Under the pieces are notes generated by a model, which saw nothing but the letters and a program-made list of their open reading frames with translations, did no database searches and was not told the DNA's origin. Positions 52,490 to 63,171 of a DNA stretch of 64,000 nt are shown here, piece by piece (within the stretch, counting starts at the first letter, position 1; each line of letters opens with the position of its first letter). Origin of the DNA: Sycon ciliatum (taxonomy: Eukaryota > Porifera > Calcarea > Leucosolenida > Sycettidae); the NCBI RefSeq assembly GCF_964019385.1, contig NC_088655.1, positions 13,746,731-13,810,730 of the forward strand, written 5' to 3'. Made by a program: the position numbers and the translations under genes.

Positions 52490-52844
52490 TAGTGTTAAAA
52501 CGATCTCACCGGATACTCGTTAGCTCGCTCGACAGAAACTCGGCTCGTTTGTGCGGCCAGCTCGTTTGCACTAACGAACACCGTACACCGTACCCCGTAC
52601 ACATGACAGTACATATGTACATGTCGACCGGGAAGTCGTAAAATATTTTACGACTCCCTGGTCGATCGAGAGTCCAGTCCCGCGCAAAGTGAAAATCACT
52701 CGCAGTTACAGTGACTGTATGCCTGCACGACACTTGAGTTGTTTCAGTTGTCGTTGCAGCTTTGGTGGACTCTGCTGATGTCTTGTTCCGCATCTGCTGA
52801 CCTGTCGCAGGATATGCTTCGGTCACCTCTCCATTCGAGTGAAA

Positions 52845-52990
52845 GTTACGCATAGTCGTTTGGAAGTTTTCTCCCGTGACGCAGCGAAGACCAGGGCTAC
52901 TTGCTATCTTTGCAAAACGGTCTATTCTTACAAAGGCTACTCGACGACGGCGCTGAAAAAACATCTCGACACCAAACAGCAGTCCGAAGT
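52845..52990 (+). pseudogene. BED zinc finger of a hAT transposase
   Basis: The frame reads SRLEVFSRDAAKTRATCYLC and then STTALKKHLDTKQ, with the C-x2-C and the HL… half of a BED finger. The rest of the transposase is absent. It would have been the DNA-binding N-terminus. Confidence 0.65.
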
Positions 52991-53139
52991 GAAGCAGGAG
53001 CAACCCCAAATGCCGGCGGTGATAATTATTATTATTTGAACCAGCTGAAACAAATCGAACTTAGAAAAAATTATATTCAAAAAATCATATGTTGTCACAT
53101 CAATGAAACTCGTCAGCTCGCTCGATAGCTTGCTCGTTA

Positions 53140-53985
53140 GGCCTCGGTCACACTACGGCAGTTTGAAGCTGGACGCAGCGTCAAGCCGCAGCACTTGACG
53201 GAGACGTGGGGTCACACAGTGTTTCGTTTTTTTTTGCAGCTCACGACTGCCGCGGCTTGACGCATTGGTCTACGTCACAAAACCACCAGGAAAACTCAAT
53301 GACGACACGGATTCCCACGGAAACCGGCCTTTTACTTATTATACAAAAAAATTGTCGGACAAAGTTTTCGAATTTTTCATTGATTTTTGATTACAAGAAG
53401 ACGAAAGGTCCACGCGTGCACGATCGTTGTTGTTTCTTTCCGAATTTAAAGCCATTTTCAGTTGTAGTGTCATTGATCAGGCAAGAAAAGTCCGCATCGC
53501 AGCTGTGTTTCTCCTGACTTCGTCATACTGGTCGTCCTTTTTGGGGCTCTTGACGACAACACAACACTCACAAGTCAACAGGCTCCAGTTGGCCGATGAC
53601 CCACTCAAACAACTGGTCCTTTCTCGACATCATTTTCTTCTCAGAAAACGCCTAGCTCTTCCGCCAGGTTCGGAGCAGAGCAGCCTCGGCCTCGTAGGTC
53701 CACGGACTCATCTCGAACAAAAAGAGGGAACAAAACAAACCTTGAACAGACGAATGTCGAATAACTGCTCAACTCAAGCAAAGACAAATGTCTTGAAACT
53801 AATTTTACTTGAAAGACACTGTTTTTCCGCCAAGCGTCACTCCTACCAGCGGCAACACAGCCGATTTCCCCACGTCAGACGCAGCAGCGTCTGACGCTCA
53901 AACTTCCCGCCTTGCGTCAGTTGCCATGGAAAAGCTCATGATTCTGACGCTGACGCAGCATTTTTGCCGTAGTGTGACCGAGGCC
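53140..53985. mobile_element. PIF/Harbinger-like MITE
   Basis: Inverted ends GGCCTCGGTCACACTACGGC lie between TTA trinucleotides (53137-53139 and 53986-53988), the duplication expected for PIF/Harbinger. GACGC- and TGACG-type motifs occur near both ends. The interior has no recognised transposase. It is nested in the hAT-like element 52490-54035. Confidence 0.8.
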
Positions 53986-54033
53986 TTAGTGGAACTGATC
54001 GCTCGTTTGCTATAGATACGCTCGTTTCAACAC

Positions 54034-54035
<2 letters not shown>

Positions 54036-54130
<95 letters not shown>
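54036..54130. repeat. (TAG)n microsatellite
   Basis: About 31 uninterrupted AGT/TAG triplets directly after the hAT-like element. It is the other half of the repeat at 52378-52489 into which the element inserted. Confidence 0.95.
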
Positions 54131-54131
<1 letters not shown>

Positions 54132-54247
54132 TTGGCGGACACTGCCGCGATAATGTACAACGATACAGTTAAGACAACTCGGCCCGTGCGGGGGCTATAC
54201 AGGTTCCCGGACGTGCCTGAGACTGGTCGTGTGGGATCAGCGGTTGA

Positions 54248-55192
54248 TGGCGGGCGGATGGTGGTGGTTCGTCTGGCCTACGGGAGATGGCAGAGGCGCT
54301 CCAGGAGGCGGGAGGCGCACGGCGGGCTGCTGCACAGTCAAGGCATCGGGCTGGCAAAGCACCTTTGGCCAGTCTGCACGATCATCTATCCGCCACACAG
54401 CAGCTTTTGATGGACGTTGCCGGCTCTGCCGGTGTGTCTTCCTGGCTTACGGCGGAGCCTCGTCTGGCGCACGGCACTGTCTTGAATGCGAGTGACTTCC
54501 GTGACGCACTTGCTCTACGGTATGGCCTGCAGCTCCCTGGGATACCGTCCACTTGTGTCTGTGGTCATGCCTCCACGATCGACCATTTGTTAACCTGCCC
54601 CGCCGGTGGGTATCCATCTGCCCGGCACGATAATGTGCGTGACATCCTGGCGGAGACGCTTTCCGAAGCTGTTCGCGATGTCGAGACAGAGCCACGTCTG
54701 CGGCCGCTGTCTGGCGATGATCTGCCCTATGCCACGGCTAACCGGACTGATGAGGCTCGGCTGGACATTCGTGCCCGGGGCTTCTGGACAAGGCAGCAAG
54801 ACGCTTATTTTGATGTTAGGGTAACCCACCCTAAGGCGTCTGTGCTGTCTGGTCCAGAAGTCCTTAACCAGCTCAGGGCCCATGAACGGCAAAAGAAGCA
54901 GCAGTACGGTGCCAGGGTCACTGATGTCGAGAGAGGCTCGTTCACCCCTCTTGTGTTCGCCACGAATGGGATGGCGGGGCCGGAGTGCTCACGATTCCTG
55001 GCGACACTTGCTGGTCGGCTCGCGGAGCGCAACAAAGACATCCGGTACTCAAGCAACGTCAGTGCATTGCGTGTTCGGCTGGCGTTCTGCCTAGTGCGGT
55101 GGGCAATAACCTGCTTTCGCGGTTGCCGGTCCTCCTACAAGCGTGGTGTCCGCTCGTCGTTGTTGGTGCAGTGTCGACAGGCTGCCGGCTGA
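54248..55192 (+). pseudogene. Retroelement C-terminal domain fragment
   Basis: The frame is open from 54248 with an ATG at 54287 and ends at TGA 55190-55192. It reads VSSWLTAEPR, FRDALALRYGLQLPGIPSTC, CGHASTIDHLLTCPAGG, RTDEARLDIRARGFWTRQQD and YFDVRV, then GSFTPLVFATNGMAG. I recognise this as a conserved C-terminal region seen in reverse-transcriptase proteins of many aquatic invertebrates; the CxC…H…C cluster suggests metal binding and EARLDI…YFDVRV suggests a nuclease-like fold. No RT core is present, so it is a 5'-truncated copy in a host intron. Element class is not certain. Confidence 0.7.
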
Positions 55193-55365
55193 GATCCAGT
55201 GTCCATGTGTCAATCTGGACAATATAACAATGGCTCAAAGACCTTAACAATCGATTACTTCTCTTGATATACTAGTACTCTTCTCGGATTGCATTCCCTC
55301 TTTCTTTCTCTCTTCCATTACTTGTGTGTTTACCGTGGTATTGTTTTCTGCCCGTAAAAGTGGTT

Positions 55366-55397
55366 TGGTCAGTAGTAGTAGTAGTAGTAGTAGTAGG
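55366..55397. repeat. Short (AGT)n microsatellite
   Basis: Nine AGT triplets. They lie just after the retroelement fragment. Confidence 0.85.
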
Positions 55398-55437
55398 TTC
55401 TTTTTTCAACCAGATGAGACCAGGCGACGCTTGCGAA

Positions 55438-55512
55438 CACCAGAATTTGATGATACCATCTTTGAATTCATGGTGAGAATAAAGAATTCAAAGATGGCAT
55501 CATCGAATTAGT
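55438..55512. repeat. Short palindrome
   Basis: GATGATACCATCTTTGAATT is followed after about 17 bp by its near complement AATTCAAAGATGGCATCATC. The arms are about 25 bp. Confidence 0.75.
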
Positions 55513-56480
55513 CTCCGTGTACTTACTCCGGAAACAAAAACTTCGTGACTTTTTGACATAACTTCAAGGAGTTACTGTGCTCAACAAAAGTGTTCTTTTG
55601 GAAGAGAATCACTTCAACACATTCAATCGACATATCTACAATATCTACAGGATCGATCGATTAGTGGGAGTAGAGTCTCAGTCTGGGTCGCCATCGCTCG
55701 ACTCATCACAGCTGAAACCGTTCCAAGTGGCAGGTCGATCGACGCGATGCCGAATGTCACAGAGAAGCTTCTCCACGTCCCTGGTCGTCTTCGCTTTTAT
55801 CAGAATGCCTTCTCCAACATCTCGGCGGAGATCATAGTAGCGCTGCAGCGCTGGTACTTATTTCCGCCTCCGCTCTCACTCGAGGATGCCCCGGAACAAC
55901 AAACACAGGCAACGCCAAATATTTCAAATTTCCTCCGAGGGACATCATAGTCGACTAGCACTTCCCGACTGCCGCGGTCAGATCTCGCCTTCTCCTTTGG
56001 GACCAAGGATACATCGTGGAGGCTGCTGGAAAAGGCGAGATCATCCACGTTGAGGTCTGGGCTCTGCAGTGACTAAACGACTTCTATTTTGAACTTGTTC
56101 ATCTTGCTCTGCTGCGCGAAGTGAATCGTCACATCTCTGCGTTTTGGAGTTTTGACATCTTGCCGACCTGTTCGCATGCAGACAGGCGTTTCGGGGATGG
56201 CGAAGATTTCAAAACGCTAGCTGCTATTGCAATTCATTTTCCACTCTTCTTGCGCCTCAGTGCCATTGTCCTGCTCTGTCAAGTTCTGAACTAAAAAATA
56301 GCTACGACGAGCAGTGAGCGCAGTGCTTTTCTTCCCATTGAGCCCGGTGGACGAAAAATGAAAAACATGTTCGTTTCGCTTTGTTTGCAGCGTCGACACC
56401 CATGCTCTGCGACGACTTTCGGCTCTCCAAAATATGAATCATGCCCTCCTACGATTCCGAAATGTCATGTCAGTGTTTCA
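55513..56480. other. Intron, nothing recognised
   Basis: About 970 bp of non-repetitive sequence. Short frames occur on both strands but none shows a known motif or suitable splice context. Confidence 0.4.
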
Positions 56481-56493
56481 GGCTGACAGAACC

Positions 56494-56498
<5 letters not shown>

Positions 56499-56566
<68 letters not shown>
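56499..56566. repeat. (GA)n microsatellite
   Basis: About 33 GA repeats, nearly perfect. Confidence 0.95.
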
Positions 56567-56568
<2 letters not shown>

Positions 56569-56629
56569 ACAGCAGCAAAAAGTAGTGACAAAAAGTCACG
56601 AAGTTTTTGTTTCCGGAGGAAGTAAACAA

Positions 56630-56722
56630 ACACTCAGCAATTTATTCCAGGACTCAGGAGCATACATGCAGGCACAACACTCAGCAATTTATTCCAGGAC
56701 TCATACATGCAGGCACAACGGT
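56630..56722. repeat. Short tandem duplication
   Basis: ACTCAGCAATTTATTCCAGG … CATGCAGGCACAAC occurs twice in tandem; the second copy lacks about 7 bp after ACTCA. Confidence 0.85.
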
Positions 56723-56877
56723 CAACTGACTTTGATGCCTGCTTCATCACTACGATATTGGGATTTTGGCAGTTATGATCACCAGCAATCTTGAGTTCAG
56801 TATTTGTTGAGAGTTTTAGAAGTCAAAGAGGAATCACCATCAGCAACAGCAGTGGTTGTATCAGCAATGCAACTTAC

Positions 56878-56985
56878 CGCCGGACATTCAGTGTATCAAT
56901 CAGAACAGTTAAGACCTTGATATCGTCATCGTCATCTTCATCATCTCCGTCTCCATCAGTCTCCACTATTCCATTACAAACTCCA
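56878..56985 (-). CDS. Tudor-gene exon with acidic run
   Basis: This 108-nt exon has acceptor CTTCGTAG before TGGAGTTTG and donor CGGCG before GTAAGT. Its residues include CNGIVETDGDGDDEDDDDD and IKVLTVLIDTLNVRR. Phase agrees with the exons on both sides. The acidic run may be a linker or interaction segment. Confidence 0.7.
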
Positions 56986-57125
56986 CTACGAAGAACAAGA
57001 ACAACACAATACAGAAAACAATTACATGCAAGGCATATTCCAAAAAAAGCCAAAAAAAGTAATGCAACAGACAAGTGCTCTCGTTCAGGAAACAGTAGAT
57101 TAGAATGATGGGGGGGGGGACTTAC

Positions 57126-57192
57126 GCATCACCGTCTTCAGAGACATCCTCTACTTCAGCACATATCAACTTCTCTAAATCATCTAGATCAC
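57126..57192 (-). CDS. Tudor-gene small exon
   Basis: This 67-nt exon has acceptor TCCTGTGTAG and donor GATGC before GTAAGT. It encodes DLDDLEKLICAEVEDVSEDG. The next intron is only 140 bp. Entry phase fits the single base left by the exon at 62540-62738. Confidence 0.7.
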
Positions 57193-57195
57193 CTA

Positions 57196-57380
57196 CACAG
57201 GATGCACACATGCATGCGATACGCAGGCAGTCACATACACAGCCACACATACGCGGCCACACACACACAGCCGCGCATACACATATACACATACACGAAC
57301 CATCAAACACACATACACAGATACACAAACACACATACACATGCACAAACGCATGTACACAAACACAAAGGTTGGAGAGA
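57196..57380. repeat. ACAC/ATAC-rich low-complexity tract
   Basis: An irregular CA-rich tract (CACATACACA, CACACACACAGC) directly upstream of the exon acceptor on the minus strand. Confidence 0.85.
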
Positions 57381-57916
57381 CACTAAATTGTAAAGTATGT
57401 GTACAAGTGCCTCAAAATACTTCACACAAATAGCTTCATATGTATATGTATGTATATGTATATGTATATGTATGAGAAGGTGCAAAATCGCAGCGGTTTG
57501 ACAGCAAACTGTGTAGACCAAAACCGGTCATCTGTGTGGATTGTTCACTCGAAATATGCTTGTGGAAGGAAGCTGGTATGTTGAAGTCTAATCCGAGGCC
57601 AGAGTCGATGGAACTGAGCCACTCCGCTGTGTTGCCCCGTTGCCTCCAAGATGCCCAATTTGTTACAGAGGTGGCTAAAAATAGGATCAGTTTTCGAGTC
57701 CACTTCAAGTTCACCCTGAGTTCTAAAATTCTGTAATTGCTATCGCTCCACGATGGCCAGTACAGAGAAATGATAAGCCTTGTGTGTGCTTCCATTAGTT
57801 TTCATTGGTGCGCAGTGCTTTATTGGCGAGAGGGGAACTGCTGTTTACCTGCTACAAGAAGCAGTAGCTGCGTGGCAAAAACTGCGGAAAATCAGTGATG
57901 GAGATACAGTAAACTG
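57381..57916. other. Intron, nothing recognised
   Basis: It includes a short TATATG tract (57440-57475). An open minus-strand frame across 57436-57795 has no motif I can name and no clear splice sites. Confidence 0.4.
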
Positions 57917-58009
57917 CCCAGATCCGGGCAAGTTGGGACCGAGTACTCCCCAGATCCGGGCAAGTTGGGACCGAGTACTCCCCAGATCCGGGCAAGTTGG
58001 GACCGAGTA
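57917..58009. repeat. 31-bp tandem repeat, left part
   Basis: Three units of CCCAGATCCGGGCAAGTTGG plus GACCGAGTACT. A fourth unit lies at 58591-58632, on the other side of the MITE that split the array. Confidence 0.9.
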
Positions 58010-58588
58010 CAGGTCGTCCCCCGTTAATACGAGTCCGGTTAGTACATAAACCCCGTTAGTACATAGGAAATCTCAAGTCCCAGACGAAACGTGGTCACTT
58101 CCATACAAATCTTGTCGGTTAGTACATAATTCGTTAGTACATAAACCCCGTTAGTACATAACATTTCTCCGTACCCGCATGCCACCTACCTCAATAGTAC
58201 ATAATTTGTTGGTCTTTTGCCCTTCCAGTGGAGGCACATCGTGTTCTAGTTTCTACTTGTGGACGCAATTAGCTCAGAAATCAGAGAGCACATCACAAAC
58301 CGACAAAGCTCTTTTTTCCGAGTGACTGTACAGGCGCGGCTGGGCATGTATCATGTCACTAACTGTAGAATCTTCGCTGACTGTGTCCGTTATAACATAA
58401 TGTTTATGTTATATCGAGGGAATCAAGAATATCTCGCTCCCTAGTCATGGTAGCAAGAAACACTCAGAAAACTTGAGAAAAGTGAAAAATTCTGGTACAC
58501 AAGCAAGTTATGTACACTTTCGTTTAGTACATAAACCCCGTTAATACATAACATTTGTCAAGTCCCAGAGATTATGTATTAACGAGGG
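58010..58588. mobile_element. TA-flanked pogo-like MITE in the 31-bp tandem repeat
   Basis: The ends are CAGGTCGTCCCCCGTTAATA and, on the other strand, CAGGTCGTCCCTCGTTAATA, with TA on both outer sides (58008-58009 and 58589-58590). The motif GTTAGTACATAA recurs about eight times inside, clustered at both ends. The unit of the 31-bp array is restored when it is removed. No transposase is present. Confidence 0.85.
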
Positions 58589-58804
58589 ACGACCTGTACT
58601 CCCCAGATCCGGGCAAGTTGGGACCGAGTACTCCCCAAAACTATGAATTGCCAGTAACTCGGAACATACGTGCCTACTGCACGCAAGTAAACTTTTTTTC
58701 TGCCAATCAATAGTTTTCGGGGCCTTTTTTTGTTGAAATGCCATTTTTTGTGACTCTAACGTTAGATGGGTCAGAAAGGTGTGTATTATATCGGTGGTGG
58801 TGTT

Positions 58805-58825
58805 TGTGTGGGGGGGGGGGGGGGG
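58805..58825. repeat. Poly-G run
   Basis: A run of about 17 G after TGTGTG. Such runs are prone to slippage and assembly error. Confidence 0.85.
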
Positions 58826-58874
58826 ATCCCGCAAAAGACACTTGGAAAAGGCTCCATCTGCGGCACAGCAAAGA

Positions 58875-59345
58875 AGATCAGTATCCTCCAATACTCCAAC
58901 CTCCATAATTGTGCTCTATTAGTGACCGCTTGAGTTTGTAGAGAGCATAAGAAAGATGAAGTACGGTGGTGGTGGTGGAGGTGGTGATGGTGGTGGAGGT
59001 GGTGATGGTGGTGGTGGAGGTGGTGCTGGTGGTGGTGCTGCTGATGGTGGAGGTGGTGCTGGTGGTGGTGGTGCTGATGGTGGAGGTGGTGATGGTGGAG
59101 GTGGTGGTGATGGTGGAGGTGGTGGTGATGGTGGTGGAGGTGGTGGTGGTGATGGTGGTGATGGTGATGGTGATGGTGGAGGTGGTGATGGTGGTGGTGG
59201 TGATGGTGGAAGTGGTGGTGATGGTGATGGTGGTGGTAGTGATGCTTGTGATGGTGGTGGTGGTGGTGACCTTGATCCTCTCAGTTCTCAGTGTTGGCAA
59301 GACGGCAATAATAGAGCACAATAGGTGGAGATTGTGGAATTGGAG
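58875..59345. repeat. Fold-back flanking a GGT-rich array
   Basis: GTATCCTCCAATACTCCAAC … TAATTGTGCTCTATTA (58878-58922) is inverted at 59305-59346. Between them lies about 310 bp of GGTGGTGAT/GGTGGTGCT repeats (58963-59268). Long glycine- or valine-rich frames here arise from the repeat. Confidence 0.8.
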
Positions 59346-60660
59346 GATACGCTCAAAGTCTACATGAGAGAAACATTCAACACTGGATAGCATCCAAGGA
59401 GGCATGCTAGCTACTAGCCAAGGCACCAGACATATACGTGTTATAACGAGAGAGCTTGGAAGCTCAGAGCCCTACGCAGGGGCGTACGCCGCTCGCCTCC
59501 AGGAGTGGTTCCCATGCCAACTGATGAACCAACATTCCACACAATTGAAGTGCTCGTTTTCGTATCCCACGGAGTTTCTGCACATTCTCCTCAGACTGGG
59601 TGAAATTAACATCCACAAGCTGCTGGACGATGTCATTGCTACGCATTTTTGATTTTAAAAGACTGAACTTTTCCCCGTTTTATGGATGTTTTGTTCAGCA
59701 TGACGATTGCATGCAGTCTTGAAAGCTGCCTAAGTAACTAGTTTCGAATCATCTGGAGCAAACATCACACAGGGCAAGCAGAAGCCACTATGGCCCGCCG
59801 GTCAAAAGACTACCCAGGGTAACTCCTCTAACAAGGATAGTTGAAAGTGGCGCTGTTTGCCATCCATCTGGACTTGCACAGGAAATGAAATCCTTCGCCT
59901 TCGGTGGCGCACAATGATTGTCGATGACGGAAATCTTTTCCGTGTCGGTCAAATTTCGGGGGACTGGATTCCACTGTGGACGTCGACTTTCAGAGTATCC
60001 CTTCCAACACACTCCCATGTCACTGAAGTAAATTTTGGATGATCCAGCAGCTTCCAACAACGGTCGCTTCTACAGCTTCGCCGACGATTTCTTCCTCAGC
60101 GCTGCTCGTTGCATGCAGCCTGCGCTTGCAAGTCAGGTGCGTCTGCATTCTCATCTATCTCTTGACCTTCGCCACTAACAGTTAGCACTGGCTACACGCT
60201 CTGCCTGCTGCTCAAAATAGCTCTGAATAGAGCGCTGGCCCTCTGGATGTCGACGCTTCATTTCTCTTTTCCACAAAGCGAAAGCACCGTCCAAAACACG
60301 ACGAACTTTGTCAAAACAAACTGCAAAGGAAAATTTGACTCTGAGACCGAGGAATCCGGCGATGTAGAGACTTTGTTGAACCCAGTTCAGTAGACCATCT
60401 CACATCTACGGTATGTCCCAGCACCGCTTTCACACCTGGGCTAGCCACCGTCCTCGGACCGTCAGGCGCGGACTCCAGGCGCTAGGCATGCACTGCACAG
60501 CTGCATGCACTCGCACTGCATGTGCTGGGCCTGAAATAGCTGGATCAAAAATATTCCGTACCCATATCGAATTTTGTTTACTGGTTCCCGGGCATCCCGG
60601 GAACCGCCCTATGTACGCCCCTGCTACGCTATGCTTTTTTGACTAGCTCATCATGCATGT
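59346..60660. other. Intron, nothing firmly recognised
   Basis: About 1.3 kb without tandem structure. A 60-codon minus-strand frame (59464-59646) has no motif I can name and no strong splice donor, so I do not call it an exon. Confidence 0.4.
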
Positions 60661-60667
60661 TATTAGA

Positions 60668-60772
60668 ACTGATGGAACTTTATCTTTGGCCCCAACTTCG
60701 TTGCGGTCTTATAGTGTTTTACGTCGACCATGACGGCTACAATGCCCACCCATACCACAACGAAGTGATCGG
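60668..60772. mobile_element. Inverted remnants of the TRIM LTR
   Basis: TCTTTGGCCCCAACTTCGTT (60683) is the complement of part of the LTR at 35792, and TGTTTTACGTCGACCATGAC … ACCACAACGAAGT (60713-60765) is a direct part of it. Two LTR pieces thus face each other. Confidence 0.7.
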
Positions 60773-61049
60773 CTACATCACTGTATTGCGAAAAGGTTCC
60801 ATCTGTTCGAATAACATGATAGATGAGCTAGGCAACAAAGCATAATGTAGGGCCCTGAGCGAAAGAAACAAGCAGCTGCTCCGATAGCACGGCGCAATTT
60901 AGGTTCATGTTCAACCTGCGCAAAGCCCAGATTCGAATGCTGATTGACCATGTATTCTTTCAGAAATCTGCAGTCCGACGCGAGTCTCGTGGCTAAGGAA
61001 AGTTGTTCTAAGCGTTTTCATATCCATCAAAATCCATCACGAAGTTTTT

Positions 61050-61960
61050 GTTAACGGAGGAAGTTTCTGTGGACCCTGGCTATCGCCAGACGTTACGGCA
61101 CTATCGCCCTGCTTGCATTCCCCCGATACACTTCGCATACATATATGCCAGGCCTCTACAGTCTCTCATTTCTTGGTGCTGACCGCTTTAATGCTATACA
61201 TAATGCTACTATACATACTCAATCTCTTGATGGTACGGTACGGGAAAGATACGGGATAGCGCCAGGCGTGACACAAACAAACAAACGAGAGAGCTTGGAA
61301 GCTCAGGGCCCTACGCTATGCTTTTTTGCCTTGATGACCTAGACAAAAAAAGCACAGGAATGCTATAAATTCTTATAAATTTCAACTTTTTTGTTTTTAG
61401 ACATAACCTGGGATTCGAACCCGCACTATCGCCCTGCATGCATCCCCCGATACACTTCGTATACATACTTATTCTTCCAAGTTGCTTCACGTTATGATCT
61501 TGTATTTGAAAGCCCTATTTGAATATGAATTGTGGCCAGCCGTCTTTGATTGTACGGTACGGTACGGGACAGGTACGGTCGAGGGTAATACGACACTGTC
61601 TACCGCCTTGAAAACGGCAAACAAAGAATAGGGATGTTATAAATTTTTCAATTCTCCTATTTTTCAGGCATTACCTGGGATTCGAACCCGCACTATCGCC
61701 CTACATGCATTCCCCCATACACTTCGCATTCATATTCATTCTTCCAAGTTGCTTCACGTTAGGATCTTGCGTTTGAAAGCCCTATTTGAATATTGCGGCC
61801 AGCTGTATGTGGCCAGCTGTGTTTGCTGGTACGGTACGGGACAGATACGGGATAGCGCCAGGCGTGACACAAACAAACAAACACCAAATTAAAGCTGTGT
61901 GGACCCTGGCTAGCACCAGACGTTACTGAAGTTACGTCTTCTGCATAGCTACGGGAATAA
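61050..61960 (-). repeat. Dispersed repeat cluster with tRNA-like B boxes
   Basis: Three related blocks share ACTATCGCCCTGCATGCATC … CCGATACACTTCG and TACGGGATAGCGCCAGGCGT. On the minus strand GGGTTCGAATCCC occurs at about 61412 and 61679, a perfect polymerase III B box, followed by TTTTT-rich sequence. They look like tandemly inserted SINEs of one family, also seen at 49801-49975. I could not identify a good A box. Confidence 0.6.
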
Positions 61961-62539
61961 TTATACTTATTGGCCTCAGTAATCGGTCAATAATAGTCAT
62001 ACAGTAGAGTGCCGATTATCCACACCCCTCGGGGCGCAGGGCTGTCTCCAGGGCGTTCGGATGAGGAGTATGTTGGGATAAGGTAACAGTCACACATCCA
62101 TCTAAAACATGCCTATTCCCTCATATTTTCATCATTCTCATTCGCTTCATCAGTACCACAGGAAGTAGACACATTTCAGCTCCTCTAAATGACACTTTTG
62201 GTGATACATTTTGAACATCAACCTGTTGCGGTACATCTTGTGTAGTGGTGTGGTTCACTGGTGCTTCGGGTGAGAAAAATCAACAAACACTTATTTTCGA
62301 CCCTTCCATTCAACGCAAACAGGCATTTCCGATAATTGATTGTTGGCATGGTTGACGTTGGGATAATCGGCATCCTACTGTACATACTGTACATAAGGCA
62401 ATAATCATCACATACAATCATATGCAGCACACTCTTCAAACAGACATGTACAGAAGAGCATCCATTTTCACTTCAAACACACAAGCATACACACACATAC
62501 GAGCTCACACTCGCACAAGAAAGGCACTAGGACACATAC
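61961..62539. other. Intron end before the Tudor exons, nothing recognised
   Basis: This is the 5' part of the long intron on the minus strand. A CACACA/ACATAC-rich stretch at about 62478-62510 precedes the exon donor. No gene is seen. Confidence 0.4.
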
Positions 62540-62738
62540 CTCCATTGGATACAGCACCAGCTACAGCTCCCGCCATTTTATTGGCGAGAATTGCGTCTTG
62601 ATTGTCCATAGGAGTTGATGAATGGAACGAGTCAAAGTCAAAACTGGCCAATCCCTGCTCAACTAACCGATTACCAATGTTAACATCGTCCTGTTCCGAC
62701 GTATCAATCAGGAACACGGACAATACACCGCCATCATC
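62540..62738 (-). CDS. Tudor-gene exon (end of extended Tudor domain)
   Basis: This 199-nt exon has acceptor CATGTTAG before GATGATGG and donor TGGAG before GTATGT. Residues SVFLIDTSEQDDVNIGNRLV and EQGLA match the end of extended Tudor domains, where a V-x-L-x-D-T-S strand is followed by an 'I-N-x-x-L-V-x-x-G-L-A' helix. After this come DFDSFHSSTPMDNQD and ANKMAGAVAGAVSNG. It supports binding to methylated arginine in partner proteins, by family. Confidence 0.75.
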
Positions 62739-63171
62739 CTAACATGAAGCACATTTGACATTTGTGTAAACAGAAACACATACAAATACAAAGGTCAGTT
62801 CAAGCATAGGAGAATACCTGCACCATAATAACCTACACAAGACAAAAAATAAGGCAAAAATATTGTTTTCCACTTTTGGAAAGATCACAAAGCTGCAAGC
62901 AACTATGCTGATAGTGTCGGAGAAAATTAGCCAAGGTCCAAATAGAGGAAAGACAACATTGGACATTATCAAGCTTCCAGTTGAAATGCTGAAAAGCACG
63001 GTCGATGCTGCAGGGTGCATTTCTCCCAACATTTTTTAAAGAAATAAAAGTGTCCGGAAATATGTTAGAGAAAAGGGTGTAGATTTTTGTAGAGCAGCCG
63101 CAGCCAGCAACAACGGTGCCTTAGAGAGAGAGAAAAAAAAGGAAAAGGCTACATTTATGTGTACAACTTAC

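Larger units (their letters stand above)
52490..54035 (+). mobile_element. hAT-like element with BED-finger remnant
   Basis: The ends are TAGTGTTAAAACGATCTCAC and, on the other strand, TAGTGTTGAAACGAGCGTAT. GTAGTAGT on both sides (52482-52489 and 54036-54043) fits an 8-bp duplication, but the surrounding TAG repeat makes that weak. Inside is a BED-type zinc finger fragment and a nested PIF/Harbinger-like MITE. Confidence 0.7.

Noticed and set aside
58956..59367. Glycine-rich and valine-rich proteins of 120-130 residues
   Set aside because: They are translations of a GGT/GAT microsatellite in different frames.
59464..59646. Additional exon in the long intron of the Tudor gene
   Set aside because: The 60-codon minus-strand frame has an acceptor-like CGTAG but no strong donor, and the neighbouring exons already join in phase without it.
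62140..62170. Minus-strand CTGATGA followed by GAAA near 62.1 kb as a hammerhead
   Set aside because: No stem I complementarity and no stem II could be formed.
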